From positions 1 through 50,399 of the forward strand of contig JBDSSS010000018.1 of NCBI GenBank assembly GCA_039928615.1: a stretch of DNA of 50,399 nucleotides, in the 5' to 3' direction. The position numbers and the translations under genes were made by a program. Below are positions 8,128-16,347 of this stretch, one piece after another. Each line of letters begins with the position of its first letter. Positions within the stretch are counted from its first letter, which is position 1. The stretch comes from JBDSSS01 sp039928615 (GTDB lineage: Bacteria > Actinomycetota > Actinomycetes > Actinomycetales > Dermatophilaceae). Under the pieces are notes generated by a model. It was not told the DNA's origin and made no database searches. It saw only the letters and a list, made by a program, of their open reading frames with translations.

Positions 8128-8165
8128 GTTTCTCGGCCATGACCCGTCTGTTTCTCGCGTGTTAC
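8128..8165 (-). promoter_or_regulatory. GlnR box upstream of glnA
   Basis: Read on the minus strand the region is GTAAC-N6-GAAAC-N6-GTCAT-N6-GAAAC, which matches the known actinobacterial GlnR consensus gTnAC-n6-GaAAC repeated twice with exact 6-nt spacing; only the third half-site deviates (GTCAT for GTNAC). This indicates direct nitrogen control of glnA. Confidence 0.85.
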
Positions 8166-8224
8166 GCGCAGACCACCCGGTGACCGGGGTAGGACGGTGC
8201 GGATCGGCGTGGTTGGCTGGTCCC

Positions 8225-8713
8225 GTGGTGGACCGCAAGGACTTCGGATCATGGCTCGAGGGGCCGCGAGCCCGCACGACCGGCGCCGAGCCGGGCGGGT
8301 GGCGGGGGAGGGCCCTCGGTATGCCGCCGAGCGGGCCCGGCGCGATCGCCGGCTTCGGTCCTCGGCTCGGGGCGGTCGTCATCGACTGGGTGCTCTCGCT
8401 GCTCATCTCGCGGGGGCTGTTCGGCGTCCCGCTGCCCTTCACCGACCCGCCCCCCGAGGGCGGTCAGACCTTCGTCACCCTCGGCGTCTTCGCGGCGATG
8501 AACCTGCTGCTCGTGGGCACGATCGGCTCGACGATCGGTCACCGCGCGCTCGGCCTGCGCGTCCGCGCGCTCGACGGTGGCCGCGTGCGCCCGCTGCAGA
8601 CGCTGGCGCGCACGGCCCTGCTGTGTCTCTTCCTGCCCGCCGTCGTCTGGGACCAGGACGGTCGGGGCCTGCACGACAAGGTGCCGAACACCGTCATCGT
8701 CCGCACCCGCTGA
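8225..8713 (+). CDS. RDD family membrane protein
   Basis: A 162-residue integral membrane protein. An Arg/Gly/Pro-rich cytoplasmic N-terminus is followed by the RDD domain: GPGAIAGFGPRLGAVVIDWVLSLLI (TM1, with the family Arg and Asp), a second membrane segment around FVTLGVFAAMNLLLVGTIG, then IGHRALGLRVR and the third segment TALLCLFLPAVVW, ending LHDKVPNTVIV. GTG at 8225 was chosen (a second GTG follows immediately). It sits divergent to glnA, a conserved actinobacterial arrangement. RDD proteins are proposed transporters or membrane accessory proteins; the function here is unknown. Confidence 0.88.
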   Translation: MVDRKDFGSWLEGPRARTTGAEPGGWRGRALGMPPSGPGAIAGFGPRLGAVVIDWVLSLLISRGLFGVPLPFTDPPPEGGQTFVTLGVFAAMNLLLVGTIGSTIGHRALGLRVRALDGGRVRPLQTLARTALLCLFLPAVVWDQDGRGLHDKVPNTVIVRTR

Positions 8714-8722
8714 CCCCCGTAC

Positions 8723-8760
8723 GAAACTGCGCACTCGACTGAGGTCGAGTGCACAGTTTC
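8723..8760. terminator. Hairpin terminator 1 of a twin pair
   Basis: Arms of 17 bases (8723-8739 and 8744-8760) around the loop TGAG pair with a single mismatch; the inner arm is GCACTCGAC/GTCGAGTGC. It lies directly after the RDD stop, between convergent genes. Confidence 0.75.
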
Positions 8761-8775
8761 ACACACGGGGGAACG

Positions 8776-8820
8776 GACGAAAGTGCCCACTCGACACATG
8801 TCGAGTGCGCACTTTTCGTC
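8776..8820. terminator. Hairpin terminator 2 of a twin pair
   Basis: The left arm 8776-8795 and right arm 8800-8820 surround the loop ACAT and share the ACTCGAC/GTCGAGT core with hairpin 1. It faces the DUF4191 gene end, so each of two convergent genes has its own hairpin. Confidence 0.75.
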
Positions 8821-8847
8821 GTGCTGAGGGTCCGCGGTGGGACCGGC

Positions 8848-9600
8848 CTACTTGCCGCGCAGGGCCTTCCGGTCCATCCGCGCCCGCATCGGGTCGACAC
8901 CGCCGGGAAGCGGCGGACGGATGCCGCCGAGGGCCTTGAGCCGCTTGTTGACGAGCGACATCTCGTCCTTGGTGATCTGGGGCTTGAGCCGCTGGACCTT
9001 GCTCGCCAGCTTGGGCAGCGGGGTCTCACCCTCGCCCTGGCCGACGCGCATCGTCGTCACCGGCACACCGGGGGCGACGCGCTCGACGCGCTTCTTCTCA
9101 GCGGCGAGCAGCTTCTGGACCCGCGCGGTGGGGCCCTCGCCGACGAGGACGACACCGGGACGGCCGAGCGCGCGGTAGACCATCGCGGCGGAGGCCATGT
9201 CGCCGGGGCGGGCCACGTCGGCGGCGACGGGCTCGCGGTCGGTGAACCACCCGCGGCGGATCGAGGTGAGGGCAGCGCCCGCGGCGCCGGCCTGGCCCTC
9301 GATCTGGGAGTAGGCGGCCCGCTCGGCACGACGGCTCATCACGATCGTCGCGGCGAGGATGCCGAACATGACGCCGGTGATGGCGAAGAACGGCCAGTAG
9401 CCGATGATCAGGCCAGCGACGAGGAAGACCGCGAAGACGACGAGGAAGGACAGCAGCATCCACCACCCGATCGTCGGGTCGGAGACCTTCGCTGCCTTGT
9501 AGACCTCGAGGATCTGCGAGATGCGACCCTGCTTCTTGACCTTCGGTGCCTTCGGGGCCTTGTCCGCCGCTGCGGTGTCGCCGTCCTTGTTGCGTGCCAT
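8848..9600 (-). CDS. DUF4191 membrane protein
   Basis: A 250-residue protein of an actinobacteria-specific family always found near lipA. A Lys/Ala-rich N-terminus (KAPKAPKVKKQGRISQI) precedes two membrane segments (about residues 45-63 and 68-87), then a soluble basic C-terminal region with RAERAAYSQIEGQAGAAGAAL and RPGVVLVGEGP, ending in a positively charged tail. ATG 9600 was chosen over the upstream in-frame start because TATCCT lies 7 nt before it and lipA ends only 5 bp upstream. Function unknown; association with lipA suggests a link to lipoylation or envelope, but that is inference. Confidence 0.88.
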   Translation of the reverse strand: MARNKDGDTAAADKAPKAPKVKKQGRISQILEVYKAAKVSDPTIGWWMLLSFLVVFAVFLVAGLIIGYWPFFAITGVMFGILAATIVMSRRAERAAYSQIEGQAGAAGAALTSIRRGWFTDREPVAADVARPGDMASAAMVYRALGRPGVVLVGEGPTARVQKLLAAEKKRVERVAPGVPVTTMRVGQGEGETPLPKLASKVQRLKPQITKDEMSLVNKRLKALGGIRPPLPGGVDPMRARMDRKALRGK

Positions 9601-9605
9601 GCCGA

Positions 9606-10631
9606 TCAGGATACGGCGCTCTGGGCGCGCGCCACCAACGACGCGGCCTCCTGCCGCGCCGGCGACTCCGCCGCCTGGGCGAGGTGGTCGAGGTGGGCGG
9701 GGATCTCGCGTCCCCACTTGCGCATCGCGGTCGCCCAGAGCCGGCCGGCGCGGTAGGACGAGCGGACGAGCGGGCCGGCCATGACGCCCTTGAAGCCCAT
9801 CTCCTCGGCGACCCCGGACCAGTGCACGAACTCCTCCGGCTTGACCCAGCGGTCGATCGGGTGGTGCAGCTTGGAGGGGCGCAGGTACTGGGTGATCGTG
9901 AGGATGTCGCAGCCGGCGTGGTGCAGGTCGCCGATGGCCTCCTCGATCTCGTCGTCGGTCTCGCCCATCCCGAGGATGAGGTTGGACTTCGTCACGAGCT
10001 CGGCCTCACGGGCCATGCTCAGCACGCGCAGCGACTTCTCGTAGGTGAAGGCGGGACGGATCCGCTTGAAGATGCGCGGCACCGTCTCGAGGTTGTGCGC
10101 GAACACCTCGGGGCGGGCGTCGAAGACCTGGCTGACGAGCTCGGGCTTGGCGCCGAAGTCGGGGGGCAGGATCTCGACACCGGTGTTGGGGTTGAGCAGG
10201 TGGATCTGGCGGATCGTCTCGGCATAGAGCCCCGCCGCCCCGTCGGGCTGGTCGTCGCGGGCGACGCCGGTGACGGTCGAGTAGCGCAGACCCATCCGGG
10301 CGACGGACTCCGCGACGCGGCGCGGCTCGTCGAGGTCGAGGGTCGTCGGACGTCCGGTGGCGATGTCGCAGAAGTCACAGCGGCGGGTGCAGACGTCACC
10401 GCCGATGAGGAAGGTCGCCTCCTTGTCCTCCCAGCACTCGAAGATGTTGGGGCAGGCGGCCTCCTGGCACACGGTGTGCAGGCCCTCGGTCTTCACCATC
10501 GCGTGCAGGGCGGTGTACTCGGGCCCCATCTTCGCGGTGGTCCGGATCCACTCGGGCTTGCGCTCGATGGGGGTTTCGGCGTTGCGTGCCTCGACGCGCA
10601 GCATGCGCCGACCGTCGGGTGCGACAGTCAC
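9606..10631 (-). CDS. lipA: Lipoyl synthase
   Basis: A 341-residue radical SAM enzyme that inserts two sulfurs into octanoyl groups on carrier proteins to make lipoyl cofactors. The auxiliary cluster motif CQEAACPNIFEC supplies Cys55, Cys60 and Cys66; the radical SAM motif CTRRCDFC supplies Cys81, Cys85 and Cys88. The C-terminal RSSYRAG motif holds the serine ligand of the auxiliary cluster. Start is GTG with GAGGAG nearby; TAGGGT at 10668-10673 (minus strand) is a likely -10. It sits upstream of DUF4191, and lipB and the lipoylated enzymes SucB and GcvT partners are nearby. Confidence 0.98.
   Translation of the reverse strand: MTVAPDGRRMLRVEARNAETPIERKPEWIRTTAKMGPEYTALHAMVKTEGLHTVCQEAACPNIFECWEDKEATFLIGGDVCTRRCDFCDIATGRPTTLDLDEPRRVAESVARMGLRYSTVTGVARDDQPDGAAGLYAETIRQIHLLNPNTGVEILPPDFGAKPELVSQVFDARPEVFAHNLETVPRIFKRIRPAFTYEKSLRVLSMAREAELVTKSNLILGMGETDDEIEEAIGDLHHAGCDILTITQYLRPSKLHHPIDRWVKPEEFVHWSGVAEEMGFKGVMAGPLVRSSYRAGRLWATAMRKWGREIPAHLDHLAQAAESPARQEAASLVARAQSAVS
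9608..9613 (-). promoter_or_regulatory. Leaderless -10 of the DUF4191 gene
   Basis: TATCCT on the minus strand ends 7 nt before the ATG at 9600. It touches the lipA stop codon, so this would be an internal promoter within the lipA-DUF4191 pair. Confidence 0.5.
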
Positions 10632-10748
10632 AGGGGAGCTCCTCGGGTGTGAGTCAATGCTGAGCCAACCCTACGCCGCGACTCCGACACACGGTGCACG
10701 GGCGACCGCGCCGCGGTATGCCGCTCGACCCCTGTCGGCGCAAGGGGG

Positions 10749-11807
10749 TCAGGTCACGTCGCGCCGCCGGAACGACCACAGCGAGATCACCGTGAGGACG
10801 ACGGTGAAGACGATGAGGTAGACCCAGCTGTGGGTGTAGCTGACCGGCACCTCGGCGCTCTGGCACCCGTTGGCGTCGCAGACCGTGCGGTAGTAGCTCG
10901 CGCCCTTCTCGAGGAAGGCCTTGAGGTTGATCTGCACGAGCCACGGCTGGAGGGCGCCGTTGAAGAGCAGGGCCGCGATGGCCCCTTCGACGAGCACGGC
11001 CCAGCCGACGACGAGTCCGAGCACAGCCGCGGTGTGACGCATGATGAGGCCGACGACCGCTCCGCCGAGACCGCCGAGGACGATGAGGGCGACGCAGCGC
11101 AGCACGAGCTGGGCGACCGGGTCTGCCGTGTCGACAGGCATCGGAGGCAGCCTCGGCGCGTCGGCACCGGGGCGGTTGATCGACGTGACGAGGAAGGCGC
11201 CGAGCGTCGAGAGGGCCAGCCCGACGGCAGCGATGCCGAGGCCGCCGCCGGCAGCGGCGAGCAGCTTGGAGGCTGCGACGCGCAGACGGCGAGGCTGGAA
11301 GGTCAGCCAGTTGCCCATCGACCCGGCCGAGAACTCGGCGCCGACGAAGCTCGCGCCGAGGAGGAAGGCGAGGAAGCCGTAGACGTAGACGCTGGCCGTG
11401 GACAGCGTCGCCACGATGGCCGGGACGGCCGGCTCCACAAGGCCGAAGTCGGCCGGGCTCATCTGCTGACCGGCCATCTGGTCGCAGCCGAAGTCTGCGT
11501 TGGCCTCGCCGTTGGCCCGGGCGTCGGCCTGAGCCTGCTTGCACTCCTTGACCATCGTCGGGAACTGCTCGACCTGGGCGTTGTAGCTGTCGAGCTGCTG
11601 GGCCAGGGTCTCCGGGCTCGTCGCCTGGTAGACGGTGAAGACCGACAACCCGGTGAACAGGACGACACCGAGCAGGGCGACCTTGGCCATCCGGCGCCAC
11701 CAGAGCCGGCGCAGCTCGACCCCGACGAGGCCGGCGAAGGACGTCCCGCGCGGCCGCGTCGCCGAGCGGGCCCGGGCATCCGGGGAGATGAGGGTGTGGT
11801 CGCTCAT
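10749..11807 (-). CDS. ABC-2 type transporter permease
   Basis: A 352-residue permease. A cytoplasmic N-terminus precedes TM1 (about 40-62), then a large extracytoplasmic region with cysteines and glutamine-rich text (about 63-130), and five further segments, including VYVYGFLAFLLGASFVGAEF and the C-terminal WVYLIVFTVVLTVISLW. FVGAEFSAGSMGNWLTFQPRR is the coupling-helix-like sequence of ABC-2 exporters. Its ATG overlaps the stop of the ATPase gene by 4 bp, so the two form one exporter. Substrate unknown; such pairs often give resistance to antimicrobial compounds (family knowledge). Confidence 0.9.
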   Translation of the reverse strand: MSDHTLISPDARARSATRPRGTSFAGLVGVELRRLWWRRMAKVALLGVVLFTGLSVFTVYQATSPETLAQQLDSYNAQVEQFPTMVKECKQAQADARANGEANADFGCDQMAGQQMSPADFGLVEPAVPAIVATLSTASVYVYGFLAFLLGASFVGAEFSAGSMGNWLTFQPRRLRVAASKLLAAAGGGLGIAAVGLALSTLGAFLVTSINRPGADAPRLPPMPVDTADPVAQLVLRCVALIVLGGLGGAVVGLIMRHTAAVLGLVVGWAVLVEGAIAALLFNGALQPWLVQINLKAFLEKGASYYRTVCDANGCQSAEVPVSYTHSWVYLIVFTVVLTVISLWSFRRRDVT

Positions 11808-12772
11808 GCCGCGCCCTCCCCTCGTCCGCCGGCGACCCGGTCCGACTCGGAGCCCAGGCCCTGCTCATCGGTGAGCGCGAGGAACGCCGTCTCGAGGTCC
11901 TGACGGATCGGGACGAGCTCGCTGACGTAGAGCCCGTGCCCGGCCAGCGCCCGGGTGATGGCCGCCGGGTCGTCACTGGTCACGAGCAGTCGGGGCGGCT
12001 CACCGCTCTCGGGCTCGACGGCATACCCCTGCTCCTCGAGCACCTGGCGCGCGCGCTCGGGGCTCGCGACGGCGACCCGCACCCGGGCCGCCCCGCCGCT
12101 GCCGAGGATGTCGGAGACGGGGCCCTCGGCGAGCAGGGAACCGTGTCCGATGATCGAGACCGTCTCGGCGACCTGCTCGACCTCGGCGAGGATGTGCGAA
12201 CTGACAAGGACCGTCTTGCCCTGCGCGCCGAGCGACCGCATCGTGTCGCGCACCTCGCGGATGCCGGCCGGGTCGAGCCCGTTGGTCGGCTCGTCGAAGA
12301 TGAGCAGGTCGGGGTCCTTGAGCAGCGTCGCGGCGATGGCGAGCCGCTGCTTCATGCCGAGCGAGTAGCCGGCGTAGCGGTCCCGGCCACGGTCGCCGAG
12401 GTGGGTCGCCTCGAGCACCTCGTCGATGCGGCCGCTCGGCGTGCCGATGGCGTCGGCGAGGAGGCGGAGGTTCTGCCGGCCGGTGAAGGCGGGGAAGAAC
12501 TTCGGTGACTCGACGATCGCCCCGACCCGGTCGATGACGGCGGGCAGGTCCTTCGGCGTCTCGTGGCCGAAGATCTCCGCCGTGCCCGAGTCGGGGCGGA
12601 TGAGCCCGAGCAGCATCCGGATCGTCGTCGTCTTGCCGGACCCGTTGGGACCGAGGAAGCCGTGGACGCCCCCGAGCGGGACGGTCATCGTCAGGCCCTG
12701 GACGGCGACGCGGCGCCCGCCCCGGCCGAGATAGCTCTTGCGCAGACCGACGGTCCTGACTGCAGCGTCCAT
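11804..12772 (-). CDS. ABC transporter ATP-binding protein
   Basis: A 322-residue ATPase of the DrrA/CcmA-like exporter class. It carries Walker A GPNGSGKTT, a signature region YSLGMKQRLAIA, Walker B LLIFDEPTNGLD and the switch histidine in VLVSSHILAEVEQ. A C-terminal extension of about 100 residues follows the core. RBS GGGGAGAAG precedes the ATG, and TACGCT on the minus strand (12807-12812) is a possible -10. It drives the permease encoded immediately downstream. Substrate not predictable. Confidence 0.93.
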   Translation of the reverse strand: MDAAVRTVGLRKSYLGRGGRRVAVQGLTMTVPLGGVHGFLGPNGSGKTTTIRMLLGLIRPDSGTAEIFGHETPKDLPAVIDRVGAIVESPKFFPAFTGRQNLRLLADAIGTPSGRIDEVLEATHLGDRGRDRYAGYSLGMKQRLAIAATLLKDPDLLIFDEPTNGLDPAGIREVRDTMRSLGAQGKTVLVSSHILAEVEQVAETVSIIGHGSLLAEGPVSDILGSGGAARVRVAVASPERARQVLEEQGYAVEPESGEPPRLLVTSDDPAAITRALAGHGLYVSELVPIRQDLETAFLALTDEQGLGSESDRVAGGRGEGAA

Positions 12773-12839
12773 TCTTCTCCCCTGACGGCTCCGAGTGGTG
12801 ATCGAGAGCGTAGGGGAGCGGGCCGGCCGCCGGGCTCGA

Positions 12840-13499
12840 TCAGGTCAGGGCGCGCCGGTTGGGTTTCAGGGTGGGCAGGATGTCGGTCAGGTGCTTCTCG
12901 ACGTGGGGGAGGACCTCGGTGACGGGGACGTCGCGGCCGAGCTCGAAGGACAGCGAGGTGACGCCCGCGCCGACGATCCCGCAGGGGATGATCACCTCGC
13001 CCCACGACAGGTCGGGGTCGCAGTTGAGCGCGAAGCCGTGCATCGCCACCTGCCGGCTGACCCGGATCCCGATGGCGCCGATCTTGCGGCGCGGGCCGCG
13101 GTCGTCCTCGGCGACCCACGTGCCGCTCTCGCCAGTCACCCGACCGGCCTCGACGCCGAAATCGGCGCAGACGCGGATCATCATCTCTTCGAGGTGGCGC
13201 ACGTAGCCGACGACGTCGATGGGCGCGGGGAGGCGGACGATGGGGTAGCCGGTGATCTGGCCGGGACCGTGCCAGGTGATCTTGCCGCCGCGGTCGACGT
13301 CGACGACCGGGGTGCCGTCGGTCGGGCGGTCCTGGGGCTGGGTGCGCTTGCCCGCGGTGTAGACCGCGGCGTGCTCGAGCAGGTAGACGGTGTCGGGCTC
13401 CTCGCCGGACGCCACCTTCGCGTGGGTCTCGCGCTGGACCTGCCACGCCTGCTCGTAGTCGACGAAGTCGGGGTCGAGGCCGAGGTGGACGAAGCGCAT
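12840..13499 (-). CDS. lipB: Lipoyl(octanoyl) transferase
   Basis: A 219-residue enzyme that moves octanoate from acyl carrier protein to lipoyl domains, the step before LipA. It shows YLLEHAAVYTAGKRT, GGKITWHGPGQITGYPI, the catalytic Lys139 in RKIGAIGIRV and the acyl-carrying Cys173 in VIIPCGI, both corresponding to known catalytic residues of the mycobacterial enzyme. ATG 13499 has TACGCT 6 nt upstream. It is divergent from the Gfo/Idh gene with only 39 bp between start codons. The gene lies about 2.2 kb from lipA, separated by an ABC exporter. Confidence 0.97.
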   Translation of the reverse strand: MRFVHLGLDPDFVDYEQAWQVQRETHAKVASGEEPDTVYLLEHAAVYTAGKRTQPQDRPTDGTPVVDVDRGGKITWHGPGQITGYPIVRLPAPIDVVGYVRHLEEMMIRVCADFGVEAGRVTGESGTWVAEDDRGPRRKIGAIGIRVSRQVAMHGFALNCDPDLSWGEVIIPCGIVGAGVTSLSFELGRDVPVTEVLPHVEKHLTDILPTLKPNRRALT

Positions 13500-13505
13500 G
13501 CCGCC

Positions 13506-13511
13506 AGCGTA
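13506..13511 (-). promoter_or_regulatory. Leaderless -10 of lipB
   Basis: TACGCT on the minus strand ends 6 nt before the lipB ATG. Confidence 0.55.
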
Positions 13512-13526
13512 CGCGGCACGGCGGCA

Positions 13527-13532
13527 TACGCT
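13527..13532 (+). promoter_or_regulatory. Leaderless -10 of the Gfo/Idh gene
   Basis: TACGCT ends 6 nt before ATG 13539, mirroring the lipB box. The two -10 boxes are 15 bp apart on opposite strands. Confidence 0.55.
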
Positions 13533-13538
13533 CTCGGC

Positions 13539-14600
13539 ATGGCACCTCCCTCTGCGCCCGGCCCCGTCCGCGTCGGTCTCGTCGGCTACGGCTCTGCCGG
13601 CCGCGGGATCCACGCCCCCCTCATCGTGCGGGCGGGCCTCGAGCTCGCGACGGTCTCGACCTCCGACGCGACCCGGGCCGAGCAGGTGCGCGCGGACCAC
13701 CCCGGGGCGCAGGTCGTCCCCGACCTCGAGTCGCTCCTCGCGGTCGAGGGCCTCGACCTCGTCGTGCTCGCGTCGCCGAGCGGGGTGCACGTCGAGCAGG
13801 CCGAGCAGGTCATCGCCGCGGGCCTGCCCCTCGTCGTGGACAAGCCGCTCGGGGTCGACGCGAGCAGCGCCCTCGGGGTCGTCGACCTCGCCGCGCACCA
13901 CGGGGTGCCGCTCACCGTCTTCAACAACCGTCGGTTCGACCCCGAGCTGGCGGCGCTGCTGGCCGTGCGCGACGAGGGCCTCATCGGGGACACCTGGCGC
14001 GCGGACTACCGGTGGGACCGCTGGCGCCCGGTGCCCAAGCAGCGCTGGCGAGAACAGGTCGGCGCGCGCGAGGGCGGCGGGCTGCTCCTCGACCTGCACA
14101 CCCACCTCGTCGACCAGGCGGTCATCCTCCACGGCGAGGTCGTGTCGGTGTATGCCGAGCTCGACGCCCGCACGACGGTGGCCGAGGACGACACCTTCCT
14201 CGCGTGCCGGCACACGTCCGGCGTCGTCAGCCACCTCATGGCGAGCGGCGTCAACGGCGCCCCCGGCCCGCGCGCCCGGGTGAGCGGCTCGACGGGAGCC
14301 TTCGTCATCGGGCGCCAGTTCGACGACGTCAGCGCCTTCACCGAGTTCGAGAACGACGGGGACGCGGTGGGCTGGGTCGTGCGCGGGGACGAGCGGGAGC
14401 GTGGGCCGGTCGTCACCGATGCGGACCAGGCCGACTTCTACCGGGGCGTCGCGGCCGCCCTCGCCGCGGACGACCGGCAGCCGCTGATGCCGGTGGACCC
14501 CCGCGACGCCGTCCACGTCCTCGCCGTCATCGACGCGGCCCGGACCAGCTCGCGTGACAACCGGGTGGTCGACGTGCTGACCCCCGGTCAGTCCGACTAG
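13539..14600 (+). CDS. Gfo/Idh/MocA family oxidoreductase
   Basis: A 353-residue NAD(P)-dependent dehydrogenase. The N-terminal Rossmann fold has VRVGLVGYGSAGRGIHAPLI, and VVDKPLGVD matches the family's EKP motif with Asp in place of Glu. The C-terminal alpha/beta domain contains NNRRFDPE and GGGLLLDLHTHLVDQA, where the His probably acts in catalysis. The substrate is likely a sugar, inositol or similar polyol, but this cannot be specified. It is divergent from lipB with leaderless-type starts on both sides; the functional link to lipB is not obvious. Confidence 0.92.
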   Translation: MAPPSAPGPVRVGLVGYGSAGRGIHAPLIVRAGLELATVSTSDATRAEQVRADHPGAQVVPDLESLLAVEGLDLVVLASPSGVHVEQAEQVIAAGLPLVVDKPLGVDASSALGVVDLAAHHGVPLTVFNNRRFDPELAALLAVRDEGLIGDTWRADYRWDRWRPVPKQRWREQVGAREGGGLLLDLHTHLVDQAVILHGEVVSVYAELDARTTVAEDDTFLACRHTSGVVSHLMASGVNGAPGPRARVSGSTGAFVIGRQFDDVSAFTEFENDGDAVGWVVRGDERERGPVVTDADQADFYRGVAAALAADDRQPLMPVDPRDAVHVLAVIDAARTSSRDNRVVDVLTPGQSD

Positions 14601-14688
14601 GCCGCGCGCACCACACCGGATCCCGGCCGACGGGCCGGGTGGGTATGGAGTCCATGAGGTAACCGACGATCGCGGCACAGGGAGCAAC

Positions 14689-16251
14689 ATGGACACGATG
14701 GACTCAGGTCGTCGACGCAGCAGCACCGCCGGGGGCTCCCGGGCCCTCGTCACGGGGGCGTCGAGCGGGATCGGCCGCGCGACAGCCCTGCTGCTGGCAG
14801 AGCAGGGCTGGGACGTCGCGCTGCTGTCCCGCTCTGAGGACGTCCTCGAGCAGGTCGCCCAGGAGTGCCGCCGACACGGGGTGCGGGCCGTCGTCGTCCC
14901 CGCCGACGTCAGCGACGAGCCCGCGGTCGAGGCTGCCTTCGCGGCTGCCGTCGAGGGGCTCGGCGGTCTCGACGCGGTGGTCCACTCGGCTGCCAGCCTC
15001 GCCTACGGCCGCTTCGAGGACGTCCCCTCGGAGGTCTTCCGGGGCACGACCGAGACGACCCTGCACGGCACGATCCACGTCGCTCGAGCGGCCCTGACGC
15101 ACTTCCGTCGGCACGGCGAGCGAGGGTCCCTCGTCTTCGTGGGGTCGCTGCTGGGCAAGATCGCGACACCCTTCATGAGCTCCTACGTCACCTCGAAGTG
15201 GGCGGTGCACGGGCTCGTGCGCACCCTCCAGATCGAGGCGCGGGCAACCCCCGACATCGGCATCAGCCTGATCTCTCCCGGCGGCGTCGACACCCCCGTC
15301 TACCGGCAGGGCGGCACCTACCTCGGCGTGCACGGCAGCCCGCCCCCGCCCGTCTCGACCCCGGAGCAGGTCGCGGCGGCCGTCGTCGCGGCCATCGACC
15401 ACCCGGAGCGGGACCGCGGCGTCGGCATCGCCAACCCGCTCGTCGTCTTCGGCTTCCGAGTGCTGCCACCGGTCTTCGACCGGATCGTCACGCCGTTGAT
15501 GCGGCTCGGCGGGCTCTCCCGCGAGAAGTCCGGGCCGACCCCGGGCAACGTGCTCTCGCCGGTGCCGGGGCTCGAGGCCCTTCGCGGGGGCTACAAGCAC
15601 GGCGACGACCCCGCCCCCGGACAGGGCACGACGGCGCCCGGGTGGACGAGTGCCTCGACCGAGGTCGGCAGGCCCGACGCCTCGGAGTCGGCCGAGTCCT
15701 CCCGGTCGCCGCAGACGCCGCACACCGCGAGCCGGTCCGAGGACCCCACGAGCCCCGAGAACGCCAGCCGGGTGAGCCGGCGGGTCGACGCCCCGGCCGA
15801 GGTCGTCTGGGCCGTGCTCGAGGACGGCTGGTCCTACTGCCACTGGGTGGTCGGCACGTCCACGGTGCGGGGGGTCGACGACGGGTGGCCGCGGGTCAAC
15901 CGCCGCATCCACCACTCCGTCGGCGGGTGGCCGCTCACCCTCGAGGACTCGACGCTGGTGCTCGAGTCGGAGCCCGGAGTGCGTCTCGTCATGGAGGCGC
16001 GCGGCTGGCCGATGGGCAAGGCGAAGGTGACCGTCGAGATCGAGCAGGAGACCGACGAGACCTGCGTCGTGACCATCCTCGAGGACGCCGTGGCCGGGCC
16101 GGGCGCATCGATCCCCAAGCCGGTGCGGCAGGCGGTCATCGTGCCGCGCAACCGCGAGTCCCTGCGGCGCCTCGCGCGGTTGGCTGAGGGACGCCAGCAC
16201 GAGGCGGGACGTCGCGCGGACGGCTCGGCCGTGGGAGCCGAGACCGCCTGA
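14689..16251 (+). CDS. Short-chain dehydrogenase fused to an SRPBCC domain
   Basis: A 520-residue two-domain protein. Residues about 16-275 form a classical SDR: cofactor motif TGASSGIGR (22-30), HSAAS in place of NNAG (about 99-103), catalytic Ser153, Tyr166 and Lys170. A Pro/Ser/Thr/Glu-rich linker (about 303-360) leads to an SRPBCC (START/polyketide-cyclase) domain from about 361 to 495, with RVSRRVDAPAEVVWAVLEDG at its start. In related genomes these are usually separate adjacent genes, so this is a fusion. GGGAGC precedes the ATG. The FAD oxidoreductase follows 96 bp later on the same strand, suggesting a shared pathway on a hydrophobic substrate (inference). Confidence 0.9.
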   Translation: MDTMDSGRRRSSTAGGSRALVTGASSGIGRATALLLAEQGWDVALLSRSEDVLEQVAQECRRHGVRAVVVPADVSDEPAVEAAFAAAVEGLGGLDAVVHSAASLAYGRFEDVPSEVFRGTTETTLHGTIHVARAALTHFRRHGERGSLVFVGSLLGKIATPFMSSYVTSKWAVHGLVRTLQIEARATPDIGISLISPGGVDTPVYRQGGTYLGVHGSPPPPVSTPEQVAAAVVAAIDHPERDRGVGIANPLVVFGFRVLPPVFDRIVTPLMRLGGLSREKSGPTPGNVLSPVPGLEALRGGYKHGDDPAPGQGTTAPGWTSASTEVGRPDASESAESSRSPQTPHTASRSEDPTSPENASRVSRRVDAPAEVVWAVLEDGWSYCHWVVGTSTVRGVDDGWPRVNRRIHHSVGGWPLTLEDSTLVLESEPGVRLVMEARGWPMGKAKVTVEIEQETDETCVVTILEDAVAGPGASIPKPVRQAVIVPRNRESLRRLARLAEGRQHEAGRRADGSAVGAETA

Positions 16252-16347
16252 GCGCCTGATCGGGTCGAAGAGCTCAACCCGCGAAGACATGAACGACACC
16301 GTCCCACCCGACATCCCCGTGAATCCGACTGCGAACCGAGGAATCTC

